A DNA stretch of 64,000 nt from Kingdonia uniflora (GCA_014058105.1 JACGCM010002659.1:1240001-1304000); one strand, 5' to 3'; counted from the first letter of the stretch, positions 1-12,119 are shown. Made by a program: numbers and translations. Notes: generated by a model not told the origin, from the letters alone.

Positions 1-425
1 CATCCTCATGAAGAATTTTTTTTAACCGTATAGGGGCTATGCCAACGGGATCGTAGTTTCCCAAGAAATAGACGAAGCTTGGAGTTATAAAGTAATACCT
101 TTTGATTGGGCTCGAAGATTTTACGAATAATTAATTTGTCATAAAAGCTTTGGTATGTTCCCTATAAAATTTTTTAAACTTTCATAAGCCTCATGACGGA
201 GTTCATTTAACTCAGAAAGTTGAAGCTTTCTCTTGGACCCAGCTTGGTCCATCTCAAAGTTAAAGGCCTTTGTGGCCTAGTTCCACAGGCAAGTGGCAAG
301 CCTTCCCCAAAACAAGTCTATAGGGTAACATTCCAATCAGTGTTTTATAAGCTGTTCAATAGGCCCAAAGAGCATCATCAATATAATCTGGCCAGTCTTT
401 GCGATCAGTTTGAATAACATATTCT
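1..425 (-). pseudogene. Athila-like integrase C-terminal region (edge-truncated, with stops)
   Basis: The minus strand from about 420 downward reads DWPDYIDDALWAY, then a stop where the family has an Arg, then [19 protein letters not shown] and HLPVEL. These are the hallmark segments after the catalytic core of Ty3/gypsy integrases, covering the 'WAYRTAYKTPIG' and '[12 protein letters not shown]' neighbourhoods. Further stops and frame changes follow. A basic segment near position 50 recalls the 'lfpGKLrSrW' C-terminal fold. No single frame stays open. The open plus-strand frame at 220-417 is an antisense shadow. Confidence 0.8.
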
Positions 426-519
426 AAATGTTTTTTAATCTCCTAATTGAAAACTTCTACTTGACTTCTTATTTGTGGATGGTAAGGTGTGGCAACTTTA
501 TGAGTAATGGAATAATTTT

Positions 520-1175
520 TCAATAATGTTTTAAAAATACGATTGCAAAAATGTTTCCCACCATCACTAATAACTGCTTGTGGAGTGCCAAAACGATTAA
601 AATGGTTTTTATAAATTTGACCACAGGCTTATGGTCATTTTTCGGACATGCTATCGCTTCGACCCATTTGGAGACATAGTCTACTACGACTTGAATATAA
701 AGGTTTTCGCGAGATGAAAGAAACGGGCCCATAAAATCTATGTCCCAAACATAAAAAAGTTTAACAATAATAATGTTATGTAGGGGTATCATGTTGCGAC
801 GATAAATATTACTGGTCCCCTGACATCTATTACAAGTAGAACAAAAAGTTTATGTATCACGGGAAAGGGTAGGCCAATATAACCCAGATTGAAGAATATT
901 GGTAGCCATTTTCTTTGCACTGAAATGCCCTCCACAAGTATAGGTATGGCAAAACATGAGTATGCTTTGGAACTCATCATTTGGAATGCATCTCCTAATA
1001 AGTTGGTCAGAGAAAAACTTATACAGATAAGGATCGTCCCAACTAAAAAGTCTAACCTCATGTAGGAATTTGGTTTTATCTTGCTTAGACCAGTGGTTAG
1101 GTAATCGTTCAGTAGCATGATAATTGATAATGTCGGCATACCAAGGTAGTTGTATAATTGCCATGAGCTACACAT
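520..1175 (-). pseudogene. Athila-like integrase: zinc-binding domain and start of catalytic core
   Basis: On the minus strand, 1164-850 encodes a ~104-residue piece with PWYADIINY and a C-terminal HH-CC-type segment (MFCH near residue 72), typical of the HHCC zinc-binding domain of gypsy integrases, which grips viral DNA ends. After a frame change, 792-520 carries the core start WDIDFMGPF, with the first catalytic Asp (family: GIDFMGPF), followed by DYVSKWVEA and a Pro-Lys-Asn-Asp segment. The second Asp and the Glu of the DDE triad are not intact in this frame. The two parts are out of frame with each other, so no active integrase can be made. Confidence 0.85.
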
Positions 1176-1227
1176 CCGGAAATGTCTCTAAGATAGGTTG
1201 GAGATTTTCTCCACCTTCAATCAAAAG

Positions 1228-2488
1228 TCAAGATAAATGGTCTGCTACAATATTTTTAACACCTTTCTTATCTCGAATTTCGATGTCAAATTCTTGAAAT
1301 AAGAGGATCCACCGGATTAACCGAGGCTTAGCATTATTTTTGGATAACAAATATTTTAAGGCCGCGTGATCGGTGTAGATAATGATTTTGGACCCAACAA
1401 GATATGTCCAATTTTTTTTTAATGCAAACACAATGGCTAATAAATTCTTCTCAGTGTTGGATTAATTCATTTGTGCATCATTGAGCGCGTGATTGTCATA
1501 GTAAATAACATGAGGTTTATATCTACTCTTTGCCCTAAAACTGCTCTAGCAGCATAGTCAGATGCATCGCACATCAATTCAAATGGAAGATTCCAGTTGG
1601 ACGATTAGATGATTGGAGCGGAAGTTAATAGAAGTTTGAGCTTCTCAAAAGCTCTCGAACATTCATCATCAAAGTGGAAATTATTTTCCTTAGCAAGTAA
1701 ATTACACAAGGGTTGGGAAATTTTGCTAAAACCTTTGATGATCTGACGATTAAACCCAACATGGCCTAGAATTGATCGAATGGCCTTAACCATCCGAGGA
1801 AGAGGTAAGGAAGAAATAATATTGAATTTGGCCTTATCAACTTCTATCCCTTTGTTGGGGTTGATATGCCCAATAACTATTCTTTGTGTCATCTTAAAGT
1901 GACACTTTTCCCAGTTTAACACCAAATTGGTTTGTGTACATCGTTCTAGCATGAGCTCTAAATGGTACAAACATTCATCAATAGAGGAACCAAACACTAA
2001 AAAATTATCCATAAAGATTTTAATAAATTTATCAACCATATCAGAGAAAATGCTCATCATACAACGTTAAAATGTAGGGTGCATTACACAAGCCAAATGA
2101 TATACGTCGATAAGCATAAGTTCTGTAGGGACATGTGAATGTGGTTTTCTCCTGATCTTATGGAGCGATGGTCAAGAAAACAATAATGACTTTTTCCTAC
2201 CAATCGCTCAAGCATTTGATCAATGAATGGAAGAGGAAAATGATCTTTCCTAGTGACCGTGTTCAACTTTCTGTAATCAATTCAAATACGCCACTCGGTG
2301 GTCATTCGGGTATGGATTAATTTATTATTATCATTTTCGAGTACAGTAATCCCTGATTTCTTGGGTACAACTTGAACAGGACTAACCCACTTACTATCTG
2401 AAATAGGGTATATGATACCTGAGTCTAATAGCTTTAGAACTTCCTTCTTAACCATCTCCATCATAGTTGGATTTAAGCACCGTTGCAT
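1228..2488 (-). pseudogene. Athila-like reverse transcriptase and RNase H, catalytic site altered
   Basis: The N-terminal RT segment is at 2488-2282 (LDSGIIYPISDSKWVSPVQV, VPKKSG). The middle is at 2266-2084 (VTRKDHFPLPFIDQMLE). The palm and thumb are at 2060-1605 (FMDNFLVFGSS, then GIEVDKAK and the connection region). RNase H follows at 1431-1228 ([13 protein letters not shown], ending ADHLS). The family's catalytic box is F-M-D-D; here it reads F-M-D-N, because the second Asp codon is AAT (positions 2006-2004 in + coordinates). Even without the frameshifts polymerase activity would be lost. Stops and indels split the four pieces. Confidence 0.9.
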
Positions 2489-2947
2489 CTCAAGCTAATT
2501 TTTAGCACCTTCCTCGAGATTGATGCGATGCATGCACATGGCCGGGCTAATTCCCTTCAAGTCTGCCATAGACTGCCCTATGGCTTATTTATGTTTTCTA
2601 AGGATACTCAGCAGTCTACATTCTTTGTCGACATCTAGATTGAAAGCTATTATCACTGGTAGAGTTTCAAAATCACCTAGAAAGGCATATTTGAGAGTAT
2701 TGGGTAATGGCTTGAGGTCCAACAGGGGTGGTTTAACAAAAGATGGAAGGTAAAGTACTTGATGGTTTAAGAGGTTCCAATCTAGGTCTCCATTTGAACA
2801 TGTATAATATTAGAGTTGATTCGAGTAAGGCATTAAATTTGTTAAAGATCGTGTCTTCATCAAAGTCCTCTCTAAAGTTTACATGACATGATTCTTAGGG
2901 GTCTTCAGAAAATTATTTAGGGAACAAGTTGCAAACTAGGGAGTCAA

Positions 2948-3922
2948 TCACAGTTCAGCCATGTCATCAGAATAAGGGACTTGAGTATTATTGTTAAAAA
3001 CATTGAGTTTGATCTTCATGTCTTCCATTGATAATTGTAAGACCCAATTAAAGCAATTAATAATGACATGAGCAGTCGCAAGGAAAGGGCGGCCTAATTT
3101 GACGGGGATCTTGCAGCTAGGATTCGTGACATCTTCAGTGTCCAAAACAACAAAGTCCATGGGAAAAATGAGAGAATCAACCTTGATAGGAATATCCTCA
3201 AGGATTCCATGTGGGTCTCGTATTAACCTATCAGCCAATTAAAGTGTCATTCGGGGAGGTTCGAGATCTCCAAGTCTTAATTCCTGATAGACTGAGTAAG
3301 GTAAGACAATCACACTAGCCCCCAAATTGAGTAACTCCCTATCCACATTGTGATAACTAATTTTACAAGGGATGGTTGGGCTTCTAGGATCTCGAAGCTT
3401 TGGAGGGGTTAGTGTCTCAGTTAAGAAGACTTTCTTGTGCACATTGATTTTCCTTTTCCGAGTACCCGTATCCTTAAGGAATTTAGCAGATGTAGAAATA
3501 AGCATGATGGCATCAAGTACTGGAATATTTATATGAACTTTCTTACATATATCCAATATCTCGTCAAATTGAATCCCTTTATTTGCCGAAAGAAGGCATT
3601 GCGAATAAGGCACCTTTGGCTCAATATGTACCTTTGGTACGGAAACGGACGAGGTAGGCAACTCCTTAGATTTCTTAGAAGGTTTATGGCTGCTTACCAC
3701 AACTGGTTCATTCGTACCTACCTCATCCTCAATAGAAACTGGTGTTGGTTCAACCCTAAGTACTTTAACTCGGTTATCAATTTTTCTAATACTTCGAAGA
3801 GTAGTAATGACATTAAGATATTTTAGAATTGAGCTAGAATAAAAGCCCGGTGGTTCTTTTGGATTAGATACAGGTTGGCTAAGTAGCTTACCTGGGGGTC
3901 TCTCATATAGTGCATTTGCCAA
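2948..3922 (-). pseudogene. Athila-like gag tail and aspartic protease, active-site Asp lost
   Basis: One frame runs from 3922 to 2948 on the minus strand, interrupted only by TAA at 3241-3239. The sequence across that stop reads M-T-L-stop-L-A-D-R, where the family has Gln, so a CAA-to-TAA change is the simplest cause. The N-terminal part is a Pro-rich gag/protease linker (KEPPGFYSSS). The protease itself has NLGAS followed by VIVLPYSVYQELRLG, where the family has DLGAS. The Asp is replaced by Asn (codon AAT, 3328-3326). The C-terminal flap region is present (GILEDIPIKVD, FPMDFVVLD, LGRPFLATA). Retropepsins need this Asp, so the enzyme is dead. Confidence 0.88.
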
Positions 3923-4242
3923 TTATCCCATATGAGTCTCTAAACTAGAGATAGATTGGGATGTAAAATTTTGATTCATCAAAGTCTATTGTTGAAATTA
4001 CATTATTTGTTGCTGAAATTGCAACGCTTGTTTTTGACTTTCCATTGATTATTTTTAACTTTCCATTGATGGTTGTATGAAAAGAGCAAGGGTGTCTTCC
4101 AAAGATGGCTTAGGTAGAGCGGGTGAAACTGTTTGGATGACTGAAAGGATTGTTAAGGATATGATTGAGAAAGGGGATTCCTAGGTAAATTATATCCTGA
4201 GGTTTGTGGCTCGCCAAAACCCGAACTGAATTGGTTGTTCTT

Positions 4243-5076
4243 TCACGAAAATTTTGGGTGGTTCTGCCAAGTTGACTTGTATGGGTCAATGGGTTTCTTG
4301 TAGGTATTATTCAAAGAATTCACTTGCTTTTGATTATTATTTATTTCATTGAACTTGGGACACATTTGAGTCACATGGGTTATACCATAACAAACGGTGT
4401 AACCCTGTTGCTGAACTTGGTTCACACTACCCTTAGATTGATTCATAGCCATAGCCTTAATTTTTCGGGTAAGAGTATCTATTTGGGCTTTGATGGTCGT
4501 TCCCTTACTCACTTCATATTAGCCATCTTTCTTGGCTATACGAACATTTCTATGAGGATCAAAATCCTACTGTTGAGAGTTCTCAACCAATGTCTTAAAC
4601 TCCTTATAAGCTCTATCGGGTTCAAGGTCCTAGAATTTGCCACTATGCATGGATTCTAGCCTATAACGATTCTTAGAGGTTATTCTACGATAGAATATCT
4701 GGGCTAAATGTTGCTTTTCAAAACCATTGTGGGGACATTATGAAAGAAGATCCTTATATCTCCCGCATGCCTCGTAAAATGCTTTACTTTCATTTTGAGC
4801 AAATTCAACAATTGCATTTTTAAGAGCGGGGTTTTTTCCTATTGAAAACCATTTGGTTTTGAACTTCGTCTCCATTTGGTCCCATGAATTGATGGATGCT
4901 GGTACTAATGAATCAAGCCAATGACTCGCCTTATCTTTTAGTGAGAATGGGAATAAATGAAGGCAGACAGAATCCTCGGTAAAATGTTGATATTTTGAGA
5001 GTGCACAAATTTTCTTAAATTTGTGGACGTGCTTATAACAGCTCTCAGAATCAAGCCCATGAAATATAGGTAACAT
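4243..5076 (-). pseudogene. Athila-like gag: capsid region and relic zinc knuckle
   Basis: The minus-strand piece at 5076-4738 matches the retrotransposon gag fold: LPIFHGLDSESCYKHVHKF, then LHLFPFSLKDKASHWLDSL, then SWDQMETKFKTKWF. These are the hallmark segments of Athila gag (PF03732-type). A second piece at 4512-4243 has VCYGITHVTQMCP, a damaged CCHC zinc knuckle in which one Cys of the C-x2-C pair is missing, followed by an Asn/Gln-rich tail. The two pieces are in different frames, and the upstream start of gag is not intact. Stretches of Gln/Met-rich sequence continue to about 3930 on this strand. Confidence 0.85.
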
Positions 5077-5459
5077 TTGGATCGTACTAGGCTTGATTTC
5101 CTAATGATTTGTTGTGATGGCTAGTTACACGATACACAAAGGTATATCACTCACCATTTGGGTCCAATAGTCCCTAAGAGATTTGGCGGTAGCTATGATT
5201 GGGGTTCAACTTCTAGCTCAACAACAAGCTCAATTAGGTCAACTCTAGATAGATTACCCTCCACCAAAATTGGGGGTCCTAAGTTCTCTATTGTGTTGAT
5301 TGGGCGAGGTAGTTGCCCTCTCCATTTAGGCTGAGGTGGTGGGCCGTAAATAGGCAAAGGTTCTGGTAAACTTCCTAAATGTTTTTCTCCGCGTGTCCAA
5401 TTAATCATGCACAAACTAATATGTGATAAAATTTGGCACCCGATGCAGTAAACAATCAA

Positions 5460-7308
5460 TCAAACCTATAATTTAACAAATTAACTTTTTTTTTAAGAAG
5501 TAATAATTAGGTCTCCCCTATATTCTTCTATGTTCACAAAAGAGTAGGATGGTCAAAGGCTTTGGTTCCTACACTCCCCTGCGTCACTGTGCTAGTACTA
5601 GCTTAGAGTAGATGTTCAGTCCTCACGCCTGAGCGAGTCACCTTATCGTACGTCAGCACTCGGAATGGTGACGTCGCAAACCTACAACCAGTATTTTGTA
5701 TCGCTAGGCTGGGGCCGTATCCTACGAACCCGTGTTTGTACCCCGGTCTGGTACACCTATCCGTTGGGCGATGAAATCCCGTGGGAATCTTGCTACTATT
5801 TTTTAATATCAGTTATTTTTCAGGTTTGCGGCGTTCAATATTCGTGTGATACAAATTTCTTTGTATCCCTAATGGGTGGTCCCACTGGTTAGAGAGCTTT
5901 TTAGGTGATAAAATCCCGCAAGTCTCTAACAGTGTTTACCTTTACTAATGTTGGAATGAAAAGAAATTTAAACACGTCAATAGGTCAATCCAACCACAAC
6001 AAATATTTTATTAGAGCAACGTGTATTTGCACAGTCCACACGACTTTATGTTCCTAGTGCCGGGGCGGAGCGGATATGAACCCCATCTAGATGTCAAGTT
6101 GAGAGAAATGCCAACCTACAGGAAGTGTTTCCTGATGAAGTTGTGGCCTCCTCTTCACTTAGGGGAAAAAAAAGGAAGTGCCCCTTCACTTAGGGGGCAC
6201 AAGAAGGATGGAGGATAATGCTTTGAGCTTTGCGTATTTTCCATCGCCGCACTTTTTCACTTTGCAAGGCCAAGCTACTCCTAAAAACTAGAATGTCGTG
6301 TGAATGCCAAATATATATATGCCAATGAAATAGGGAAAATTGTTATAGCATAAACAGTAAAGATGTAGCAGCAAGTAATGGTCCTCGAAAGATCACCCTT
6401 TAATGATCAAAAACCAAGTTCCTAGCCAAGCACGTTGACACTTATATATATAAATAGTCTAGTCCAACAAAATGTCAAAAATTATCAACATAAGCAGTGC
6501 CCAATACCAGCTAATACAAGCGGTTTTATGAATTACTTTAAAACATTTTTTCCTAGACCAAGCGGAGATGGGTCTGTGATCACGTTAATGCTCCACCAAG
6601 GAATTACCACTTAGATGATGTAAGTGATACGGGCAGCCAGAAAACAAAAACCATGAAGTTCAAAGCACGATAATTTAGTGAGCATATGTGAAATAATACC
6701 AGTTAAAACTTACCTGCTCGACTTTTGGACAAAGTAAAGCTCACCTCTGATCATGAATGAAACTATTATATCGAAGTACAAAAAATCTAAAGACCAACTT
6801 TGATCAAGCCAATCTCTGTGACTAAAATAACAAAGTACCACAACAATGTTTAGCACAAAGTCAATTCAACAAATAATTAAATCACCTCACAATTATACTT
6901 AAATCACCAATCATCAAGTTCACTAAAGTACCTTGTTGTTATACTTAAATCAAAGCTTGCACAGAGCATCGACCAAACAAGATCTCGGCTAAGTATAAGC
7001 AACTTCATGGAACACCTAATAAGCAACTATGCTACTGTAGCACAGTAAAACCTCTTGATAACACAAAGGAAATCCAGGTCCACAACACAGCAAGTAAATT
7101 AAATTTTTTTTTTTGGAGCAAACTAATCCTAAAAAAACAAAAAAAAAATGAAATAAAATTAGAAACACTTAAAATAGTATTACCGGCCTACTATACTTTT
7201 CAACGAATATTAGAAACAAATAATTTATAAACATTGGCACGGTATCAAAAAATAAAAAAAATTAACAAAGAAAATTAGGTATTTGAAAGAATAGTTTTCA
7301 ATGATGCC
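5460..7308 (-). other. Athila-like 5' leader, no gene
   Basis: This is the ~1.85-kb untranslated stretch between primer site and gag. I see no coding potential in it. It contains short repeated units of the form CTTCACTTAGGGG near 6155-6200 and GC-richer segments near 5570-5780 that recur, in the opposite orientation, in the related element at about 30860-31480. That shared structure ties the two elements to one family and suggests a leader with conserved RNA structure. Confidence 0.6.
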
Positions 7309-7326
7309 TCCCCGGCAATGGCGCCA
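7309..7326 (-). promoter_or_regulatory. primer-binding site, tRNA-Asp type
   Basis: The minus strand reads TGGCGCCATTGCCGGGGA two bases inside the LTR end. Its complement resembles the 3' end of plant tRNA-Asp including CCA, with one mismatch. This is the usual Athila primer site and sets the element's orientation as minus. Confidence 0.85.
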
Positions 7327-7328
7327 TT

Positions 7329-8584
7329 TGATAAGAGGTTTTTTGTGTCCTCTATAAAATACTCGCTCAAACTACGGTTGTCGAATTGTAGTACGGATGA
7401 GTGGGATCGAATCCACAAGGAGGTTTGTGAAAATATACACTTTCTAGGCCAAATTACGATGTTATAAGAGATAAATCTTAGAAGAATAAATAAAAACTAA
7501 TCGTAAAACTTAATGAGGGAGAGAGCTAAGGTTCAGACTTGGCCTCTACCTTTTAAAACACTAATCGATATATAACTAGATCCTAATATCTCCACCCATC
7601 ATATGCTCGTGTTAAGACACATACGATGTTGTAAAATAAGTCACTAAATCTATGGTCAAGCATTTAGTGGTTATACTTTAAAGTGATGGTGTAGGGTGCC
7701 TTAGAGAAGTATCAACTCAACCATGGCTAGGCTTGAGTGAGTTCTCTAGTATTTCCTCTTGTTTGATCTCCAAATCAAGTCTACGGTTAGTAGCACTTGT
7801 TTGTATCTAAAGTTATCGCACACCAAACCGAAGCTATTGTCAAGCCTTCGATATGATGCACTAACTTATCAATCATAAAGTACTAAGAGAAAACTAATTT
7901 GAACCAAATTAATATCAACTATTGCTTATCCAAGAAGAGGCCTCATCCTAGCCTTAACTAGGAGATTAGCCGCTCATCTCGGACTTCATCGCATTAACAA
8001 TTAAAGAAGATATTAACAAAAATTAAACTAAAAGAGAGAAAAAGACAATTAAATAAAACTTATGACTTTATTTCTTCTAAACTTGCTCTAATATGAGATG
8101 CCTAATTACAATGGGGGGAGGGTTTCTTTTATAGAAGAAGGAACCCAAAATTTAGAAACTATACATTAAATTGAAAAGAATATTTTAACAATAATATCTT
8201 CTAATTTTTCAACCAATCACCTAAGATTCTTGCATATAATTCCCTTAAGTGATGTAGAGATTTTTCTTCGTGGAAACTCTTGCATATATCTTCAATATAA
8301 AATATCTTCAAAGATCTTGGATGCAATATATTCTTTGATCTTATTCTCCAAGAATATTTGTGTATATATTTCTTCAATCTTGAGACCAAATATATTGTGT
8401 TTTTGACTTTTTGTGCTATGAACTTCTGGAGACACTTTTACTTGACTTTAGGAGCTTGGTTTCAAATATCCATCTCCAACAGTTGTAATCAAACAAACGT
8501 ACATAAGTACCCAAAATTAAATATAATGGACGACTAAAATACATGTTCGGGTATATTAAAAATATCATAATTACGCGCTCATCA
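7329..8584 (-). repeat. 5' LTR of the Athila-like element (1256 bp)
   Basis: On the minus strand the LTR begins TGATGAGCGCGTAATTATGA (8584 downward) and ends CTCTTATCA (7329). Its full-length match is the plus-strand LTR at 38923-40167; the truncated LTR at 29447-30115 matches only its last part. An open frame of 62 codons at 8389-8201 has a close counterpart in the other full LTR (39118-39300), but both lie in LTR sequence and are not considered a gene. Confidence 0.88.
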
Positions 8585-8593
8585 AGGGATGCA

Positions 8594-10620
8594 AAAATAG
8601 AACTTTTACTGAGTTGATAGTTGCTATATTAATTTGTTTTGGATCACCTAAATTTTTATGGGGTGAAGCATTATTAACAGTTTGCCATATTTTAAGCCGT
8701 ATTCCTCACATCACATTTGATTTGCCACCTTATAAAATTTGGTGAAATTAAAAACCTAATATTATCTAATTTAAAGTTTTGGACTATTTAGCGCATGTTT
8801 GTAAACCTGATCCTAAATGAATAAAAATAGCTAGTAGAGCCTTAAAATGTGCTTTTATTGGTTATGTTATTAACAGTAAGGCTTATAGGTTTTTTTTTTA
8901 TATTAATAATGATGTTATTATTGAATCACTTGATGTTGATTTTTTGAGGACAAGTTTCCTTACTTACTAAGGAACAGTGGGGGTTCTCGGCCATATACAT
9001 CATCGACCTCTCATGTACCTCAAGTAGAAGTTCCTAGAGCTGTTGATTTACATTATACAGACCTAGAACTTTGTTAAGGTAAAGACCCTCGAATTACAAA
9101 GAATTTTGGTAATGATTATGTTGTACACACCTTAGAATTTAACCCTAGCACTATCAGGGAAGCGTTAAACTCGAGTGGCGCTAATTTGTGGCATGAAGCC
9201 ATTGATGATGAGATAGATTCTCTTGCTAAAAATAAATCTTAAGAACTAGTTAACTTACCTCCTGGTAGTCATTCTATACGGTATAAATAGATCTTAAAGA
9301 GAAAACCTAGATGGTACTATAGATAAAATGTAAGACTTACAACAAATGATATGTACAAAAAGAAAATATTGATTGCTTCAACACATATTCCTTAGTTACT
9401 CGTGTGACAACCATTAGAGTATTATTGGCTGTTGATGCCATGCACAATTTGACTATTCACCAAATAGATGCAAAAACTGCGTTTTAAAATGAATCTTGAA
9501 GATGAATTATATATGGATCAGCCTAAAAGTTTTGTGATACCTGGTGAGGAACACAAAGTCTGCAAGCTGAATAAGACCTTATACGGTATAAAGCAAGCTC
9601 CAAATAGTGGCACGACAGGATCGACCAATAACTTCTTTCAAATTGTTTTAAGATTAATGTTATTGAGAAATGCCTATATTATAAAGTATCTTGTGAAAGT
9701 TGTATATTGATTTGTCTATATGTTAATGATCTTCTAATCTTTGGCTCAAACCTTAATATTATTTTAGAGACCAAAAGCATGCTTAATGATAACCTTGATA
9801 TGAAGGACCTAGGCGAGGCTAGTATAATTTTAGACATGAAGATCACACACACAAACACTGGTATTACTCTTGATCAATCTCATTATATTGAGAAAATCTT
9901 GAAGTGGTAAAAATATTTTGACCGTAGACCTACTTGTACTCCTTGTGATCCACAAGTTAAACTTTTAAAGAATGTGGGGGATACAATTATATAGAAAGAA
10001 TACGCAAGTATTATTAGTAGCCTTCACTATGCTACAGACTGTACTAGATCGGATATAGCTTATGATGTAGGAATTTTATATAGATTTACAAGAAAACCAA
10101 TTTTGGCATACTGGAGTGCTATTGATTGAGTTATGTGGTACCTAAAAAGGACAATGAACTTGGGTTTACACTATTTGATATTTTCCGCGGTCGTTGATGG
10201 ATTTAGCGACGGAGATTGGATCTCATTTTTGGATGATTCCAAAGTCACAAGCAGATACGTGTTTAGTATAGCTGGTAGGGCAGTTTCTTGGCGATCCAAG
10301 AAACAAGCGATTCTAGCTCAGTTAAGTATAGAGTCTAAGCTAGTGGCACTAGATGCGGCTAATGAGAAGGCAAGCTGGTTGAAAGACCTCTTATTTTATA
10401 TTTTGTTATGGAGTAGGCCTATTCCATCGATAGTACTGCTGCGATAGCCCGAGTACAAAACAATTACTATAATGGCAAAAAGTTAGCGATGTGCCACAAA
10501 CATAGTACGATAGGAGGATTTCTCTCATCTAGTACTATTATGGTAGATTTTCTAAGATTTGAAAGCAACTTGGCAGATCCTTTAGGGATGGGACTAAAGC
10601 CCGTTATAGAATCAAAAGTG
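8594..10620 (+). pseudogene. copia pol: integrase tail, reverse transcriptase, RNase H
   Basis: Pieces in order: integrase tail KNRTFTELIVAILI and LWGEALLTVCHILSRIPH (from about 8599); an FIGY...NSKAYRF segment (about 8850-8900); RT start LWHEAIDDEIDSLAKN (about 9190) and LPPGSHSIRYK; RT core LEDELYMDQPKSFVIPGEE and KLNKTLYGIKQAP (9468-9600); the catalytic box (9707-9910); RNase H FSDGDWISFLDDSKVTS and WRSKKQAILAQLSIESK (10133-10447); and an ADPLGMGLKP tail near 10570. The catalytic box is Y-V-N-D instead of Y-V-D-D (AAT at 9725-9727). Many stops and frameshifts mean no functional protein is possible. Confidence 0.88.
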
Positions 10621-11173
10621 GTGGGAACCCAACATAAATGACTGGAGATCCCAAAAAATAGGCTCAATGGGAAAAATAAGCCACTGTGATATAGGATCAT
10701 GTAACTAAGGAGTTTGTTACTCCAAAATTCATCCCTATATACATTAATATATATATGCATGATATCTTGAAGCGAGAGTAAGGCTAAGTTTTTTGCAACT
10801 CTTAATATGTTATATATCTTATTCTTTTAGTGGGGTGTCTAAATACAAGAATATATTTTATAGACTCACCAAGGTAATTATGGAAGTAAGACCGCTTCCT
10901 ATAAAAATTAGGCTAATTCTCCAGAGCCTTCACCTATACTGGGATTAAGTACATGGCCGCAATGTACTGGCTTTTAAAGCCTTGTACTTGATAGTTTTAT
11001 GTACAGTTTTCTTTAACTATTTAAAATCGGATAATGAGTTCAAGACTCTCATCACTTATTATTCTTATACTTTGGGGATTGCCCACTACGTAAAGGTTTA
11101 AGTCTTAGGACACCTTTACCTAAGCACAATTATATATATAGAAACCATTTCATTTTCTCTCGATAAATTTTTA

Positions 11174-11940
11174 TAGTGGGGGATTGCTGGTTCTTACAAA
11201 ATAATAAACAATGTATTTTAAAATAAAACATTTACTTGAGTTTGAACCCATGACCTCTCGATCCTTGCTTCTTAAAAAACCTCTTTATAAAAGAACTTTG
11301 TCGTTTAGCCTTTTGTTATTTTAGTGTGTTGCGAGAAAGAACTCAAGTTTTGCCTTAAGTTTTAGTCCAACATTGTTTGTAAACTATAATGAAACTAAAC
11401 CTAAGGTAGTATTCACATAATATGCTTGTAACATGTAACTAAGAGAGAGAGTATATGTATGTGAGTGTGTGAAGGGGATTTTATATCCTTGACACACATG
11501 AGCATCTCTCGGGCGGGATTGCCTGGTCTCTGGGGAAACCGAAACCTCCGACCAGAGTAGAAGGAAATATCTTACCCACGTTTGGGTAAAGTTCTAAGAG
11601 CCATTGTTGTGTAGAAGTCTATAAATTTGACTATTGTCCTCTCCGCAAAATATATAGGAAAAACGTATCTCCTCTGTTTACATACTTTATTTTCCCCTAT
11701 TTACAAATTGATCACTCCCTCTCTTTTTAACGGTTTGATAATCAACAAGTTTAGTGCGCTGTTCCTCTAGTACAAAAAACTCTTGTATACTCTGTTGCCA
11801 TTGAATCCTGCGACGAGATTTGACAGTTCACTACCAGTACTCGGGGTAGGTCAAATTATTCCTTAAAGAAAGTACAAACCACGTCTCGAGCTTGGTTTCC
11901 TTTTTCTGTTCTACTACTCAGTTCTGCCATATCAATCACG
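11174..11940 (+). repeat. probable copia 3' LTR with polypurine tract
   Basis: A purine-rich tract TAGTGGGGGAT (11174-11184) is followed directly by TGCTGGTTCTTAC at 11185. That is the arrangement expected at a copia plus-strand primer and LTR start (family: TGTTGG). A TATA-like ATATATAGG occurs near 11650. The LTR end is not fixed; no matching copy exists in the window. Confidence 0.45.
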
Positions 11941-12092
11941 TTTAGCCGCAATAGTTTTCTCTCAATTCAGTTTAAAGGAAGCTATAATCAGGTTCATCGT
12001 TTCATTATTTTCAACAGTATGTTATTCCAAAATGATACTCTAATTTACAGTACATGCAATTAGGGTTATTTTGAGTCTTAGAGCTATGTCAC

Positions 12093-12119
12093 ATTATTAT
12101 TATTATTATTATTATTATT
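12093..12119. repeat. (ATT)n microsatellite
   Basis: About nine uninterrupted ATT units. It has no coding context. Confidence 0.9.

Larger units (their letters stand above)
1..8584 (-). mobile_element. Athila-like Ty3/gypsy LTR retrotransposon, 5' part, decayed
   Basis: Reading the minus strand from 8584 down, the order is 5' LTR (8584-7329), a primer site matching the 3' end of tRNA-Asp (7326-7309), a long leader, gag, aspartic protease, reverse transcriptase, RNase H and integrase. The integrase C-terminal region runs off the left window edge, so the 3' LTR is not seen. The domain order (RT before integrase) is Ty3/gypsy. The tRNA-Asp primer site, TGATGAGC...CTCTTATCA LTR ends and gag sequence fit the Athila lineage; that assignment is from family knowledge. 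Every domain carries stops or frameshifts. At 8585 a copia pol gene begins mid-domain, so this element appears to have inserted into it; the duplicated target would be AGGGA (8585-8589), testable only beyond the left edge. Confidence 0.85.
8585..11940 (+). mobile_element. Ty1/copia retrotransposon relic, 3' part
   Basis: This is the 3' half of a copia element on the plus strand. It contains integrase tail, RT, RNase H, a ~560-bp post-pol stretch, a purine-rich tract and the start of a probable 3' LTR. It begins abruptly at the Athila LTR boundary, so the 5' half probably lies beyond the left edge of the window, separated by the Athila insertion. The right end is uncertain (about 11.9 kb) because no second LTR is available for comparison. 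Copia order is inferred from RT and RNase H lying downstream of the integrase. Confidence 0.75.

Noticed and set aside
3437..3826. Plus-strand open frame of 129 codons
   Set aside because: It is the reverse complement of the Athila gag/protease linker, which has recognisable motifs on the minus strand.
8201..8389. Small open frame in the Athila LTR as a gene
   Set aside because: It lies wholly within LTR sequence, has no known domain, and its counterpart is simply the same LTR segment in another copy.
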